Notes: generated from the letters alone by a model not told the origin. Shown: positions 21,191-32,785, counted from the stretch's first letter. The stretch: DNA of 64,000 nt from Hermatobates lingyangjiaoensis (GCA_026182355.1 JAPFBL010000243.1:1054001-1118000), one strand, 5' to 3'. Made by a program: numbers and translations.

Positions 21191-23505
21191 CCTAAAAACT
21201 TTTCAAATTCATTTTCATTTCTTCATTTTAAAAAGTTGTTCTTCTCCTGATATCGTAATTTGTGTTTTATTGACTTGATTGTTTTCAGAGTTGTTATTTA
21301 TAAAGGACTTTAATTAACTGAATTAAATAATTTAACTCAAACAAGTTAGGACTTGATAAAACATATTATAAAAATCTTTGTAATCATATGATAATTGAAA
21401 TAGGTATCGTCGTAGTTTTACAAAGCTGTGATTCATTATCAGTTGTTTTTTTTTTAAATGTTTTTCTTATATACCACACTTACAGAGTGAAATTATAAGT
21501 ACCATTTGTTTTCGCAGTTAACTTTGATTCTGGATTTGATCACACTTCAGAGAAACCCTAATTTTTTCTGGGTTTCAGCAATGCTAAAGACGTTCAGCGT
21601 TGGGAGATTTAATATTTTCAACAACATATTAGGATAGGCTATATTTGGATGTGGGGTTATTATAGTTTGAATCGAGTTTGGTTAGAGTTGGGATAGGAGT
21701 TGGAGGCTTAATGAACCGACCCCACAGTTCTATTTTTAAGTTATTGTTACCCTGGAACAAAATTCATAATAGACAGGTACATGTTTTTAAGAATTTCCCT
21801 CCTTCGCACATGCAACGGTAAGAATCGAGATCTTTTAACTATTTTTATTTTATTTTATTTTAAATTCTTTTAAGCTCATCATCAGGTACCTTTTGAAGCA
21901 GATCCACTCCTTTAGGCTGACTGCATTATAAATATTTACTTTTGTGCTGATTATCCACAAGATGTGAATGTCATTACTCACTAAACCTTGTTACACAGGC
22001 CCCACAAGAGTGGGCGTGCCGCACAGTGGGCTATAAGAGTCTAGGAGGCACATTAACAGGGTCTTCTCTAGGAAGCTGGAGTGCCCGGGGCTACTCAACC
22101 ACTGCCTACCGTGACCAAATTCCGAGTAGAAGAAAAGTATTTATTAGTAATTGTAGTTAAGAAAACAATACGTTGATATATAAAAAAATGTTACATTGGT
22201 TTTATTATGCAGGTATTAGAAATAAAATAAATGTTTGCGGCACTGTTATTCTGACCTGCCGCCAGCACGACAGATTAACCAGTGAACAGGTCATTTGTTC
22301 GAGGTCACTCGGAATGTCCCGCGGGGCCCTCACTAGTGCGGAACTCAGAGCGGTTGTGTCTCTATCCAAGAGACGGTCCTGTACATGAATGTCAAAGTTA
22401 TAAATTAAAATGGGCAATGATGCCTGATTTTTTCATAGTTGAATTAAAGAAGATAGGGGAATCGGAGTTCACTGTCACAGCCATTACTCCTTATTCTCCA
22501 GTGTTGCCATGTTTTCATCCAACTCCGTCGAATTTTACTTCTTTTCAATTTGTTAGCATTAAAAAAAAATACCTGGTTTGAATTTTCCAGTAAGTTTGCT
22601 CTTTTTACAGGGAAATAGTCTGCGAGTCAGGAGAGTGACTGAAAACAAAAAAAAAACAGACTGAAATAATGGACATTTTATCAACTAACCTAAAAAGAAA
22701 AAAAACGGCTTCGTTTGTTGAATTTAATTCCAATATTTCCCAACGGTCAGATTACAGCGGGAGCTTTTGATATCTCGGTCCTCAGTGACTTGACCCTAAT
22801 GTATTAGCTTTTAATAAGATTCTTTATTACTCTTAATATATTTAGCTGTTAATAAGATTTTGAATTATGTAGATATGACTAGTATTATTGGAAAGAGGAG
22901 CCTCGTAAAGGTCTTGCACCAGCACATACTTTACCCTCTTGTTACATACAATTTATAATAAAGTTTATTCCATTAAAAAAAACACAAATAATTAATGGAA
23001 AACAAAAATTTTGCGCAATTACAAAAGGCATTCATATGAAAATTTAAAAAAAGTACTTTGAAAAATTTGAAGTAAATAGTGGAAGAGAATTGGAATAAAA
23101 GCGAGATTATTATGAGGACGAGGGGGTGGTCTGAAAGTTGGCGGGAAGACTCTTTGAGAAGTGTAGGCAAGTCACTATACACCCATGAATGCAATCCCAA
23201 GGAACTTCCCTTTTCTTGCTTCTTCTCCCCTTTTGCCATTCTATCATTATAGTTTATTTTTAACTCTCTTTTTTTTTCATTGTTTTATTCAAAGTGTTTA
23301 ATGATATTTCGATTACGTGTCATAATTTATTTATTATCTACTCATTTATTTTTAGTCGCTGAAGTAACTATAGTATCTGTTACTTTAGTAACTTAAATAA
23401 CATTTATTATAGATAAATTGAAAACAACACACACTTACAGCTCTAATTTTCTGTTTGAGGCGTCATACTACTTCATTTTTTATTATTTTATTATTATTGT
23501 TCTTT
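21191..23505. other. No recognised gene; two G+C-richer patches
   Basis: Patches at 21995-22130 and 22250-22400 are richer in G and C than the rest. Overlapping open frames there (22173-22581 plus, 22205-22417 minus) do not resemble any family. A CTCATCATCAGG at 21876 recalls the ribozyme core on the minus strand but has no GAAA partner. The rest is A+T-rich. Confidence 0.35.
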
Positions 23506-23509
23506 ATAT

Positions 23510-23760
23510 TAATACTAGACCACCCGTGACCCTTTGTGTCACTCAGAAATTATAACAATAGGCATTGAAATTAATCCACTGAACATGATTGACAGGGATA
23601 ATTTTAATTCTTGTTTCTTCTTATTAACGCACGGAAACAGATTCTTATATGACCCAAGCTGTTGATATGGTATTCTTAACATTATTCAAGATATACACAC
23701 GGTAAGTATATTTAGCAAAATAAAAATAATTTAAAAGAAAAAAAAATTTACTCTATCGTA
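23510..23760 (+). repeat. Dispersed repeat J, copy 1
   Basis: The start TAGACCACCCGTGACC, then TTTGTGTCACTCAGAAATTA, ACTGAACATGATTGA and GCACGGAAACAG are shared with 59459-60010, where the copy is split by a SINE. A third, shorter piece lies at 50370-50430 on the other strand. The type is unknown; it resembles the end of a non-LTR or nonautonomous DNA element. Confidence 0.65.
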
Positions 23761-23814
23761 TAAATAAATAAAACATCTATTAAAGTTATATGCAAATTTT
23801 AAATTAATTTTTTT

Positions 23815-24025
23815 TGTTACATTTATATGTAATACATTTTCACTACTATCATCGGGAGCACGCAAGCGACTGGCTACCCTGGATCAATGCCTTTACTTTA
23901 TTACCATTGTATATATTATTCAAATTTTAAATTCAAAAATTGTTTTTCGTTTCCTTTATTTTTAATACATTTGCACTACTGTCATCGGTGAGCACGCAAG
24001 ACACTTGCTACCCTGGCTCCAATTT
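23815..24025 (+). repeat. Diverged tandem pair, about 140-bp period
   Basis: GAGCACGCAAG and TGGCTACCCTGG or TTGCTACCCTGG occur twice in the same order after CACTACTATCATCG or CACTACTGTCATCG, at about 23840 and 23970. Divergence suggests an old duplication. Confidence 0.5.
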
Positions 24026-24029
24026 TGGA

Positions 24030-25125
24030 AATATAATGATAATTTCTTTTTATTTAACATTATTCAGGTAATAAATTGTATATATTTCAGGTCTCTATCT
24101 CCACGGAAAATGGGCGAACAAACACACAAACTCAGGAACTTTATACGTTGAGATTGGTCATATTTAATTGCTTTAATTAAATTACAGTTACAAATCAAAG
24201 TCATCATATTTAGACATCATTATATTCTCTAATTAGTATTTAATAGAGCATAAGTTAATTAGTCTATTTCATGTACATACTTTTACTTTTTAATCCTAAA
24301 AATAACACATTATATGAGAATGTGTTCAGTAATTCTTTGTTTATAATTACATTAATATGAAAGGCCTTTTTACAAATTCAGAACAAGTTTTTTTAACGCT
24401 AAACCGATAGCAATGAAATTTTGTTAAAAAAAATTGAACGTAATATTAGCAGTTTATAAAAAAATTCCTACGTTGAATAGAGTAATATATTTAAAAAAAG
24501 TGTAATTTCGTTTTGAAATAACTAAATAATGAATCACCTGCCCTTCTGGTCGCATAGGTATGCCTTTAGTTATATTCTTACATTGACTGATAAACGCTTT
24601 TTTTAAGTGAAATAAAATTGTTATTTAGAGGTTGGTTAAAGCAAATTTTAAATGTTCTAATAAAGTAAAATAATATGTTAGAAGAATAAATTTGTTAAAT
24701 GTAAAAAGTTAACCCCAATCAAACACATATTTTCTTATGCATTCAATAGTGCGATGGTAGTTGTCGAACAAGTGTTTGACCAATATAACAAAGCATAAGT
24801 TAGTTGTTAATGAGTTTGATATTATGTTTACTTATAGTAAAGTTGAGTTTAGGCCAGTCGAGATTGTTTATCTTAGTTTTTATTCCTGTTTGAATTGAAT
24901 ATTTATAGGAAACTCGATAGGCGCTGGCGGGCTATAATGTTAATAATTAAATACCAAATTAAGCTTAGCTAAAGGTAACACGGTAGTTTGTGACAGTTGG
25001 CGTAGTTCACCGTGCAGCTAGTATGTATTATTAATATTATGTTCAGTTCCATTTTATATAGTATTAATAAATCATTAAGTTTTATTTATGTATCACATCC
25101 TTATTATTATTATTACTTAGAACTA
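24030..25125. other. A+T-rich stretch, no feature recognised
   Basis: No gene recognised. The end near 25000-25022 (GTGCAGCTAGTATG) looks like a repeat border, but no second copy was found in the window. Confidence 0.4.
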
Positions 25126-25129
25126 CGGG

Positions 25130-25510
25130 AATTCAGAACGGACTGATAACATATATTTATATAACAAGATTTCACAATAAACATCTGAAACAACAATCAA
25201 CGTCCAAACTACAATAAGAAATGATAAAAAAAAAAAAACTAAAAATTTTAACCGTAACAAGCGATCTTTCTCAAAGCTGAAACCCAACTGAAACCAAAGA
25301 AATCGAAAGATCTGGTAAGGGGTTGAACTGGTTCAGGGGTTCTCTTTCTGGACTGTTGTCCTTTCCTGCATTTTACATCCTTTAAAATACCCCCCCCCCC
25401 CCCCCCCCCATTACCTCTCAATCTCTTACCAGATATTCATACATATTTCATTTCAGTTGAGAAGACCGCTTGTTATGGTTGAAATGATAATGAAGGATCT
25501 TACTGTTTTT
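25130..25510. repeat. Family C inverted-repeat unit, decayed
   Basis: The left part contains AAGATTTCACAATAAACA, CAACAATCAA and ACCGTAACAAGCG, all hallmarks of family C. The right part contains AAGACCGCTTGTTATGGTTG on the plus strand. The ribozyme cores are broken in both (GAGAAGACC where CUGACGAAGACC is expected). A run of 20 C at 25390-25409 lies between the arms. Confidence 0.5.
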
Positions 25511-25531
25511 TCTCAATATATTTCTATATCA

Positions 25532-25533
<2 letters not shown>

Positions 25534-25567
<34 letters not shown>
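25534..25567. repeat. (TA)n microsatellite
   Basis: TA repeat at the left border of the family F unit. Confidence 0.95.
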
Positions 25568-25570
<3 letters not shown>

Positions 25571-25660
25571 TTTTTCGTTGGAAATACGATCCGAAACGGA
25601 CAAATATAGTTCAATGTAAAAAAAAGAAACATAGAGAAATCAAAAGCACACACTTACAGT

Positions 25661-25694
25661 CTCTAATTTTCGGTTTGAACCGTCTTCAGGAAAG
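25661..25694 (-). ncRNA. Hammerhead-like motif, family F (helix III AAUU)
   Basis: Minus strand: CUGAAGA, extra C, helix II GGUU/AACC with a CA loop or partly open, GAAA, AUU, A at the cleavage site, then GAGA which pairs with UUUC upstream through one G-U pair. The core is intact. Confidence 0.5.
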
Positions 25695-25765
25695 ATAAGA
25701 AAGAGAAACCAAGCGCACTGATTCAGAGACGGTTGTAGAAGGTTCCAACCGAACCTTCTCTTCTC

Positions 25766-25797
25766 TGCTGAAGACGGTTTGAACAGAAAATTAGAGA
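25766..25797 (+). ncRNA. Hammerhead-like motif, family F, right arm
   Basis: CUGAAGA, C, GGUUUGAACA, GAAA, AUU, A, GAG. Helix II has mutated on its 3' side (AACA for AACC), so it is weaker than the left copy. Confidence 0.45.
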
Positions 25798-25843
25798 CTG
25801 TAAGTGTGTGATTTTGATTTCTCTATGTTTCTTTTCTAGATTG

Positions 25844-25845
<2 letters not shown>

Positions 25846-25893
<48 letters not shown>

Positions 25894-25940
25894 ATTTCAC
25901 ATAAACACGTGAAACAACAATCATTGATATATATATATAC
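25846..25940. repeat. (TA)n microsatellite with a family C end fragment
   Basis: About 45 bases of TA repeat are followed by a 44-base piece (AAGATTTCACATAAACACGT) of the family C outer end and then more TA. This is a minimal remnant of an insertion into the microsatellite. Confidence 0.7.
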
Positions 25941-26215
25941 AATTAAAAGAAACGGTCCAGCGGACTTTTTTAAATAAAAAATAAAAAAGAAATAAATAAA
26001 AAATTTCTGTGTGGTTCCTTCGTTTTGAATTTATTTTATTTATATATAACTTTAAATTAAGCAAAACACGACAAAGAAAAAGAAATAAAAAGCACACTTA
26101 CAAAATTCTCAATATTTTGAATTGTTGTTCGTCATCAGGAGTGCACTAGAAGAGAGGACGAAGTGAGAGAGGTCTTCCCACGTGGAAGGACGGAGCGCGA
26201 CTCATATATATATAT
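25941..26215 (-). repeat. Family D end with ribozyme-like core
   Basis: AAAGAAACGGTCC at the left recurs inverted at 61555-61575. The minus strand has CUGAUGACGAACAACAAUUC then AAAAUAUUGAGAA at 26105-26140, where GAAA has become CAAAA, so the core is damaged. The right end is CGACTC followed by (TA)n, like the unit at 36690-36810. Confidence 0.5.
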
Positions 26216-26271
26216 ATAGTAATTTATATACTTTATTGTATGTATTAAGAAAAAGTGTAACTGTGATATTA

Positions 26272-26531
26272 TTCTTAAGGGTGTCAGGTTGGCTCAGTGG
26301 TTAACGTACATCGCCTCTGGGTAGATAGTCCGAGGTTTGATCCCCACCTGGCCCCCAGGAGATGAACGCGGGAGATGAATAAATCGGAGTGCGTCGTCCC
26401 TACTCGAAATGCACTTGAGTTAGGAAAAATTTAGGACTCCCAATGTAGGATCTGTAGAATTACCGATCAAACAAAAAGACGGTAAACGGCTGACGTTAAC
26501 ACCCGCTAGGGGATTAGTTTAAACAATTAAA
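26272..26531 (+). mobile_element. tRNA-derived SINE, copy 2, with 14-bp target duplication
   Basis: The body starts with the tRNA-like head (GGCTCAGTGG, then a mutated box B) and ends with the GTTTAAAC tail variant. It is flanked by identical TAACTGTGATATTA at 26258-26271 and 26532-26545, which is a clean target-site duplication and fixes the borders. The body is about 50 bases shorter than copy 1, mainly by internal loss. Confidence 0.85.
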
Positions 26532-26544
26532 TAACTGTGATATT

Positions 26545-27570
26545 AACGTTTTCTTTTTTTTTTAAAAAAAAAATTCAGCATATTCAAATGAGCTTTAAAT
26601 ATGTCTTATGCCGTGTAATGTTTTTTTTAACCACAATTACCGATGTAGTTGGTTCTTTATTGCTTGTAAGTCTCTTGTAAAATGTTTTACATTACTAAAC
26701 TGATACTTTCAGTCTATAGATTATTAAGTCTTAATAAGGTATAATTATAGATTATAGAGGGCTACGTGGGAGGGAGGCGTGTTATCTTTGCTGCGCCTGA
26801 AGGGTTTGCGTGCACCCCACCCCTCTCTCACCCCCACCACCAAAAGGAATTGCTAGTTGTGGAAATTGCTTCTGAATTACAGTCAGACTACTTTTTATAA
26901 GTCCCCATGCTCCCCGAAGAGTTCCAATATAATTTTGGTGATAAAACCCACCATTTCAGGCATGTTTTTGGCTCACAACTTTCCTGTTTATTGTTAATAT
27001 TATCGACTTAAGAATCTTGGAGTAGTTCTAAAAAAAAAAAAAGTTTATCGCATTTTGGTTTATTGCAAGAATGAGTATTATCGAAACACAAATAGATGTC
27101 ATTTGCGAGTTATAGATTCAAGGCATGCATCTTTATTGATGATTGCTTGCTGTTTAAAAAAGAAACATTTTATAGAGACATAAAAAGGAAACTTTTTCAC
27201 AGAAGTACTTCTGTAAATGTAAAGAATCTATTGCTTTTCAACAGTCTATCAATAGTGTTGTTTTTCAAAACTCAAAAAACATCTAAAGTTTGTAATATCG
27301 TTACCACTTCAAGTAACCACAATCGTTATGCTACTCTAAGGGATGTTTACTGAAGCCTTTAATGTTAGTTTTACTGTTGACGCTAGCAGTACCTTCTGCA
27401 TTGACCACTTTGTTGCTTAAAATTTCTAGTTTTCTGACTAGTTTGCGGTGAGTCAAAGGTATTTGTCAAAGGAGTTCAGATAAAGACATGTAGGTACAGA
27501 AGATAAGCTCAAACACTAATATCGGTACAGCTAATACTATAAAACGAAACACTATCACTAAGGTTAACAA
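26545..27570. other. Mostly A+T-rich; G+C-rich patch at 26750-26870
   Basis: The patch has GGGAGGGAGGCG and CCCCACCCCTCTC tracts and may be a CpG-poor regulatory island or simple sequence. The open frame at 27096-27353 matches nothing I know. Confidence 0.3.
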
Positions 27571-27587
27571 TTTACTTACTAAGAATT

Positions 27588-27627
27588 AAAACTCGAGTTT
27601 TCGGCCTACATTAGCTGTCATCAGGTA
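27588..27627 (-). ncRNA. Possible hammerhead-like motif (helix III AACUCGAGUU)
   Basis: Minus strand: CCUGAUGACAGCUAAUGUAG, GCC, GAAA, then the 10-base palindrome overlapping as AACUCGAGUU, and U. CUGAUGA and GAAA are intact and the palindrome rule holds, but helix II is only about three pairs and stem I pairing is not evident. Confidence 0.3.
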
Positions 27628-27639
27628 AGAAACAAAAAA

Positions 27640-28255
27640 AAAACAAATGGTACGATTATAACAGTGCTCAAATAATGACTGGCAAACATATAATGAACAT
27701 TGATTCAGTTAATAATATTTTTGACTACTTACTGACTACATAAAGAGTAATTCATTTTGACCAACTACAATTTCTAAATATACTACAAAAAAAAATATAA
27801 AAAGAAAATTCTTAAAATCACTAAATATTATTTGGGTTAATTGTTTTGAAATCATTCAAAACATTCATTAAAAGTTTACATATTCCTTCCTCTTCTCCGT
27901 TCAAGTCTCTGATATGCTAGATTGACGTAAGAACACAATACATATTTAGTAAAATTACAAAATAAGTAAGGAAATATTTGTTATGAAATAAGTGGAACGT
28001 TCCAATTAAAAATAGTACAACTTAATCAAATTTAACTGAATCTCTCTCTCTCTCTCTCTCTCTCTCTTCTATGTATGGATATTGCACAAAGGAATACTTG
28101 TTATAAAATAAATGAGTTGGATAAAACAGAAAAGTGCTGTATGGAAATAACTATTTAACTACTAAACCTAACCTACGAGTCCTAGAAAATAAGAATTTTA
28201 AATTTCGAGTTTGTTTCTGGCTCTTGCCTACCAGTCAAGTTAATTGATGGGACTC
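27640..28255. other. A+T-rich stretch with a (CT)n microsatellite
   Basis: A CT repeat of about 27 bases lies at 28042-28068. Nothing else is recognised. Confidence 0.5.
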
Positions 28256-28259
28256 GTGC

Positions 28260-28445
28260 TTTGATACTCGTGGACCTAGGTCGGATCGGGCTGGATTTTT
28301 GAGGCACATGATATTAAACACATGAGTAATGTGGTTCACGCATAAGAAAGTGGGTGTTAATTGATAAAGGAGCACACTTTCCGCCCTTATATTAGCACTG
28401 AAGGTAAACTGGCCTACGTTTGCTAGACTTCCCAGAGCAAGGATC
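28260..28445 (+). repeat. Dispersed repeat M, copy 2
   Basis: It begins with GGTCGGATCGGGCTGGATTT, shared with 14850. Its body (TTTCCGCCC, TAGCACTGAAGGTAAA) is related to 33035-33065 downstream of a SINE. This suggests a longer composite SINE-like repeat. Confidence 0.45.
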
Positions 28446-29065
28446 CCCTATGTTGGTTAAATCTACATCTATGATAATACTCATTTACATAGTTGGGTTG
28501 CATGATATGTGTAATCACGTATAAGTGAAAGCTTCCTTACTAATATCTCCTGTTAGCATAGAGCTGTTTTCAACAGCTAAATGTCAATCGATTTCCTTCA
28601 ATTTGAGTATTATTTGGTTAAAACAGTGACATTTATATAAAAATGGTATTTTTGAGTATATTTATTGAAGAAAAAGACATATGGAGCAAATTGAGGCTTA
28701 GTTTCTGAGACTGGATGTTTGGTGGAGCATCCCAAATGAAGGGAAATTCATGCAGCCTACAGCTTAATTCTGCAGTTCCTAATGCTTTTGTTTCCCTGGG
28801 GACATAAATTAACCTTTCTTCACCTTTCCTCATCTTGATTTTTTATTTTGGACTTTTTGTAACAGTTACTGACCTTCCTTTATTATTATTTATCATTTAC
28901 ATTTATTGTATTTTTATTGATTTTCTTAAATTTTTAGCAAGTATGCAGTTGTAAATAGGTTAGGTTACATTAACAGTCCCACGAGTTAAAACAGTAAAAA
29001 AGATTAGTTCTTTTATGATAATTTACAATGAACATTCAATGAGAGTTTTAAAGTTTTCCTAACAT
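28446..29065. other. No gene; weak candidate regulatory block at 28640-28850
   Basis: The block is unique and more balanced in base content, with CAGCTTAATTCTGCAG. It is noted only as a possibility. Confidence 0.2.
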
Positions 29066-29069
29066 AACT

Positions 29070-29310
29070 GTATTTAGAGTAGGAATCTTTAACGAGTACC
29101 TATCATACGGGATCGGGACAGATGGCATAACCTCCTGACCTAGAGATGGCATAACCTCCTGACCTAGAGATGGCATAACCTCCTGACCTAGAGATGGCAT
29201 GCTTATTTTTTCCACCTCTTTTGTGAATAAATTGGGAACCAAAGTGAGTATCGTACCCTGGATCTACCAGTCCAGAGGTAAGCACAAGCTATTGGGCTAC
29301 CCTGGCACCT
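29070..29310 (-). mobile_element. tRNA-derived SINE, copy 3, with internal 24-bp array
   Basis: The minus strand starts near 29310 with GGTGCCAGGGTAGCCCAATA (a mutated GGCCAGGTTAGCTCAGTGG) and continues with TTTATTCACAAAAGAGGTGG. In the body, a 24-base unit (ATGGCATAACCTCCTGACC and five more) is repeated three times plus a partial copy at 29121-29200. The array creates an in-frame repeat in a chance open frame that is not a gene. Confidence 0.75.
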
Positions 29311-29459
29311 ATTTTTATTAAATAAACATACAAAAACAAGCCATCTTCCTTATATATTGTAATTTTGTTCTCCAGAATTTGTGAATAATGCCGAATAAAC
29401 TCAGTTATATTACTGATTCTAATAATGGGTTAAAAATTAAAAGCTGATAACAACTTTAA

Positions 29460-29550
29460 GAAAAAAAATAAAATAAAATAAAAAAAATCAACGATTGAGG
29501 TTAAGCCCAGGAGCCGATCTACCACCCAGAAGTGCTTCTAATAAGTGCTT
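29460..29550 (+). repeat. Dispersed repeat H, copy 1
   Basis: ACGATTGAGGTTAAGCCCA and the following GAGCCGATCTACCACCC are shared with AAGATTGAGGTTAAGCCCA at 37838-37900. Both have an A-rich AAATAAAATAAA tract before them. The class is unknown. Confidence 0.55.
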
Positions 29551-29551
29551 C

Positions 29552-29554
<3 letters not shown>

Positions 29555-29602
<48 letters not shown>
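29555..29602. repeat. (TA)n microsatellite
   Basis: 48 bases of TA repeat, directly after repeat H. Confidence 0.95.
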
Positions 29603-29610
<8 letters not shown>

Positions 29611-29666
29611 GTACAATATAAGTGAATAGGTGTTAAATGTCGGAACCTTGTAAGAATACGTAGAAT

Positions 29667-29998
29667 ATAAGCAGACCAGTCTTTGACAGGCATTTCGCAA
29701 TGATACGTAGTATTCCAAAATATTATGAGAAATTATAAAATAATACAAAATATCCTTGTTAGTACAGTTCATAACTGTTATTAGATCTGGGGTTTTTTAT
29801 ACATTCTCCATCGTTTGATACTCTGATCAAATAAGCAGACCTGTCTTTGACAGGCATTTCGCAATGATACGTAGTATTCCAAAATATTATGAGAAATTAT
29901 AAAATAATACAAAATATCCTTGTTAGTACAGTTCATAACTGTTATTAGATCTGGGGTTTCTTATACATTCTCCATCGTTTGATACTCTGCTGATCAAA
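29667..29998 (+). repeat. 164-bp tandem duplication
   Basis: Two copies (29667-29830 and 29831-29998) begin ATAAGCAGACC and end near TGATCAAA. They differ by only a few bases and a three-base insertion in the second, so the duplication is recent. Confidence 0.9.
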
Positions 29999-31200
29999 TT
30001 TGCTTTTATTGTAGCCATAGAATTATAATTTTTGTTTAGTACGCGAGTAGGTGGGACTTATTTTCTTAAAGCGAGCAAATTATGAAAAACGCTAAGGAAT
30101 TTAAAATCAACTAACAATACCTACTTGTTATAGTAAAAATACCTGTATATTTTTAGCTGTATACCTATCTATCCAGCTAAACACATCTTAAAATACTATA
30201 GTATTGCGTCTATGTTGAATTTCCAATCCATTCAAATCTTAGCTTTTAGGTTAGACAAAAAAAAACCACTGTGAAAGTTTCAACATGATAAGGCAAACAA
30301 ACAGACAGACATTTTTCTAAGGTTGGATTCGATTTCTGTAATACGTAAAACGTAAAGATAACTTGAAATGAGTCAATCTTATGCAATGTTCGAACAAAAT
30401 TTTTCATTTATTTATAGAGATTTTTTTTATTTCTTATTTTATTACAACTACCTAACAGGTAACAAGTAATATTGATAAGTGATGCATAACAAAATGAAAT
30501 AAAAGAGTTGGGAAACCACCCATTGGTGGTACTCCATAATTTATAGAGATTAAAACTGTACGTACTATTTAACATTTGAAGAAACGGGATTGTGAATTTT
30601 TAAGGTAAAGTTTCATTGTTGTGATGAGCCTTGTGTATCTTGATGAACTCGGATAATGCTGTTTAAAACTGCGAAACTCGTGCCTAGGTAAAACCTGATT
30701 GATAAATGTTTTAGAAACCTTGTTTACATACATAGTTAGAATTCTTGAAAATAACTTTTATACAATATTAACAAAAAGAATGAACTTGTATATCAAGTTT
30801 GAAGAAGGTTGGTTTTAAATGAGGTCAAATGTAGATTTTACAATTGAAATATTACTTCTAAAAATATAATTTAAAGGAGAGCTAGTAAGGGTGACGTTGA
30901 AGAAAAAGGAATATTCATGTGAGAGGTAAACTGACTGAAAAATGAGTTTTATAAGAAACATACCAGATTCTAATATGAAACAAAAAGCAGAAAAATGCTA
31001 CACCAAAAATACTTGGATATTAAATAAATAAAAGAAATTAAAAACTTCTTTTAATAAATAAGAGGTAGATTTTAAAACAAATTGGAATCCTTTTGCAGTT
31101 TATGAAAAGAGAGAATATGTTGAAGAGTGAGGGGGGTCAGGCAAGAAAGAATGTTGATTTGAGGAATGAGCTCGTGGCCTTCCTGCTCCCATTGTATTTT
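29999..31200. other. A+T-rich stretch, possible repeat end at 30160-30320
   Basis: GTGAAAGTTTCAACATGATA followed by AAACAAACAGACAGACA looks like the 3' end of a non-LTR-type repeat, but no second copy lies in the window. Nothing else is recognised. Confidence 0.3.
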
Positions 31201-31204
31201 CTCT

Positions 31205-31251
31205 CTTATATATATATATAAGTAGTATGAGACTATATGTATATATAGTCT

Positions 31252-31289
<38 letters not shown>

Positions 31290-31371
31290 TATATATTATA
31301 TAGTTATATATTATATATATATAATTTATATATATATATATATAAAGACAGTAAGCGTGTTTGTTTCTTAG

Positions 31372-31411
<40 letters not shown>

Positions 31412-31419
31412 TATATATA

Positions 31420-31504
<85 letters not shown>

Positions 31505-31640
31505 CTAAGAAACAAACACGCTTACTGTCTTTAATTTGCGGTTGAACCGTCATCAGGAGAGTTGAGATAGGGACACCAAGCGCACTTGTGAAGCAACTGT
31601 TGGAGACCAACAGTAATGTCACACGCGTGCCCGGTTCAAG
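31205..31640. repeat. Large (TA)n field with an inverted repeat and a family F end
   Basis: TA repeats fill most of 31250-31503. AAAGACAGTAAGCGTGTTTG and its continuation at 31344-31378 is the exact inverse of 31500-31535. The right copy continues into a minus-strand ribozyme-like core (CUGAUGACGGUUCAACCG, then CAAAUU where GAAAAUU is expected). The unit shows a PLE-like end inverted across a microsatellite. Confidence 0.65.
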
Positions 31641-31899
31641 TGAGGTAAGAAAAAAATTAACTAAGATTAAGCTAAGAAATAGAAATTGAAAATGATACAG
31701 AAAGTGAAGAAATATAAATAATAAAAACTTAAAAGTTAATAATGAAAAAAATAAGAGGAAAATAGCTGAAACAAAATAAAATCCAGGAATATAAATAATA
31801 AATACTTAAATAACAATAATGATGAGGATGATTGGAATAAAGTTGAAAAAATAATAATTTAAGATCAAAATAAAAGGATAATTAAATTTCTTTGTTACT

Positions 31900-32195
31900 T
31901 ATAAATTGGTTCATGTTTCAGTATGTTGTCATGTTTTATTAAGATTCACGATTAATCAAGTAATTTTTCATACTAATTCCCTTGTTAAAAACCTCAATAG
32001 TGTAATTCAACATTCATATATTGTATTAAATTTCAAATAATTAACTCTGATGTTTTTATAGCTCCCAAACATATTTATTTTTTTGGATGTAAACTGAAGA
32101 AGAAGACTAAGTGTTCGAAACGCGTTATTAGTTTGGTATTAAACTCTTTTTTGTGTGGAGACGTAATTTTTGAAATTCCCCCCAATATTTTCAGT
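31900..32195 (+). repeat. Family A extended half unit with ribozyme motif
   Basis: This is the inverse match of 18214-18480. The core at 32088-32134 reads CUGAAGA, extra A, GAAGACU/AGUGUUC region, GAAA, CGCGU, U. The downstream border GTGTGGAGACGTAATTTTTG then GAAATTCCCC is shared with 40441-40478. Confidence 0.65.
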
Positions 32196-32785
32196 TACTC
32201 AAATGGCCAGAAACATTAGTTTTTATTAATGTTAATAACAATTTTTATATTAAACAGAGAAGTCAAGTTAAAACAGCTAGAAAATTCTGCATTCAATGTA
32301 AATTAAACTCATTATCCTCTTAAAGAATCCAGTTAAAAAAGTAGTATTTAACTTTCAGTTTTAGCGTTCATTAAAACCTTCTTTAACATTGTTTCTTTTA
32401 TTTCCAAATTAATAGCCATAATAATTAAAAACATTCTAACTGGAAACCTTATGAAGCTGTTTTTAAAATTAGATGTCCAAAACTAAAGTTCATTATATTG
32501 ACATTGACATCGTCAGTTTTAATTTTAAATTTTAATAAAGCTTAATAGAGCTTTGAAATTGATTTAATTAAAGAATATCAATATTTAATAAGTCTTAAGA
32601 TGTATATATTTTGAGATATAATTAAGAATTTAGGACGTATAAGTATGTTTTGTGTAATATTTTGTTTACATATTCCCTTCTTTAACCATTTTATTGGCAT
32701 TTAATAAAAAAGTATTTTGATTTTAAAGATTACTTCAATATTTTTTTGAATGCTATCATGGTAGTGTTAAATGTTTAAACATATC
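32196..32785. other. A+T-rich stretch, no feature recognised
   Basis: No feature recognised. Confidence 0.5.

Larger units (their letters stand above)
25568..25845. repeat. Family F inverted-repeat unit between (TA)n tracts
   Basis: The arms around 25610-25695 and 25757-25840 are reverse complements (AGAAACATAGAGAAATCAAA and its inverse; CACACTTACAGTCTCTAATT and its inverse). Each arm has a ribozyme core. The outer left sequence with GGAAATACGATCC recurs inverted at 5775. Confidence 0.75.

Noticed and set aside
21870..21900. Minus-strand CCTGATGATGAGC as a ribozyme core
   Set aside because: GAAA and the helix III palindrome are missing.
22173..22581. Overlapping open frames in a G+C-richer patch
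   Set aside because: The frames overlap on both strands and have no recognisable content; composition explains them.
25390..25409. Run of 20 C as a G-quadruplex or regulatory element
   Set aside because: It is a single homopolymer next to low-complexity DNA and probably slippage or an assembly uncertainty.
31227..31508. Open frame of 93 codons rich in Ile and Tyr
   Set aside because: It is a direct translation of (TA)n microsatellite; the same applies to parts of frames at 29554-29772 and 46031-46444.
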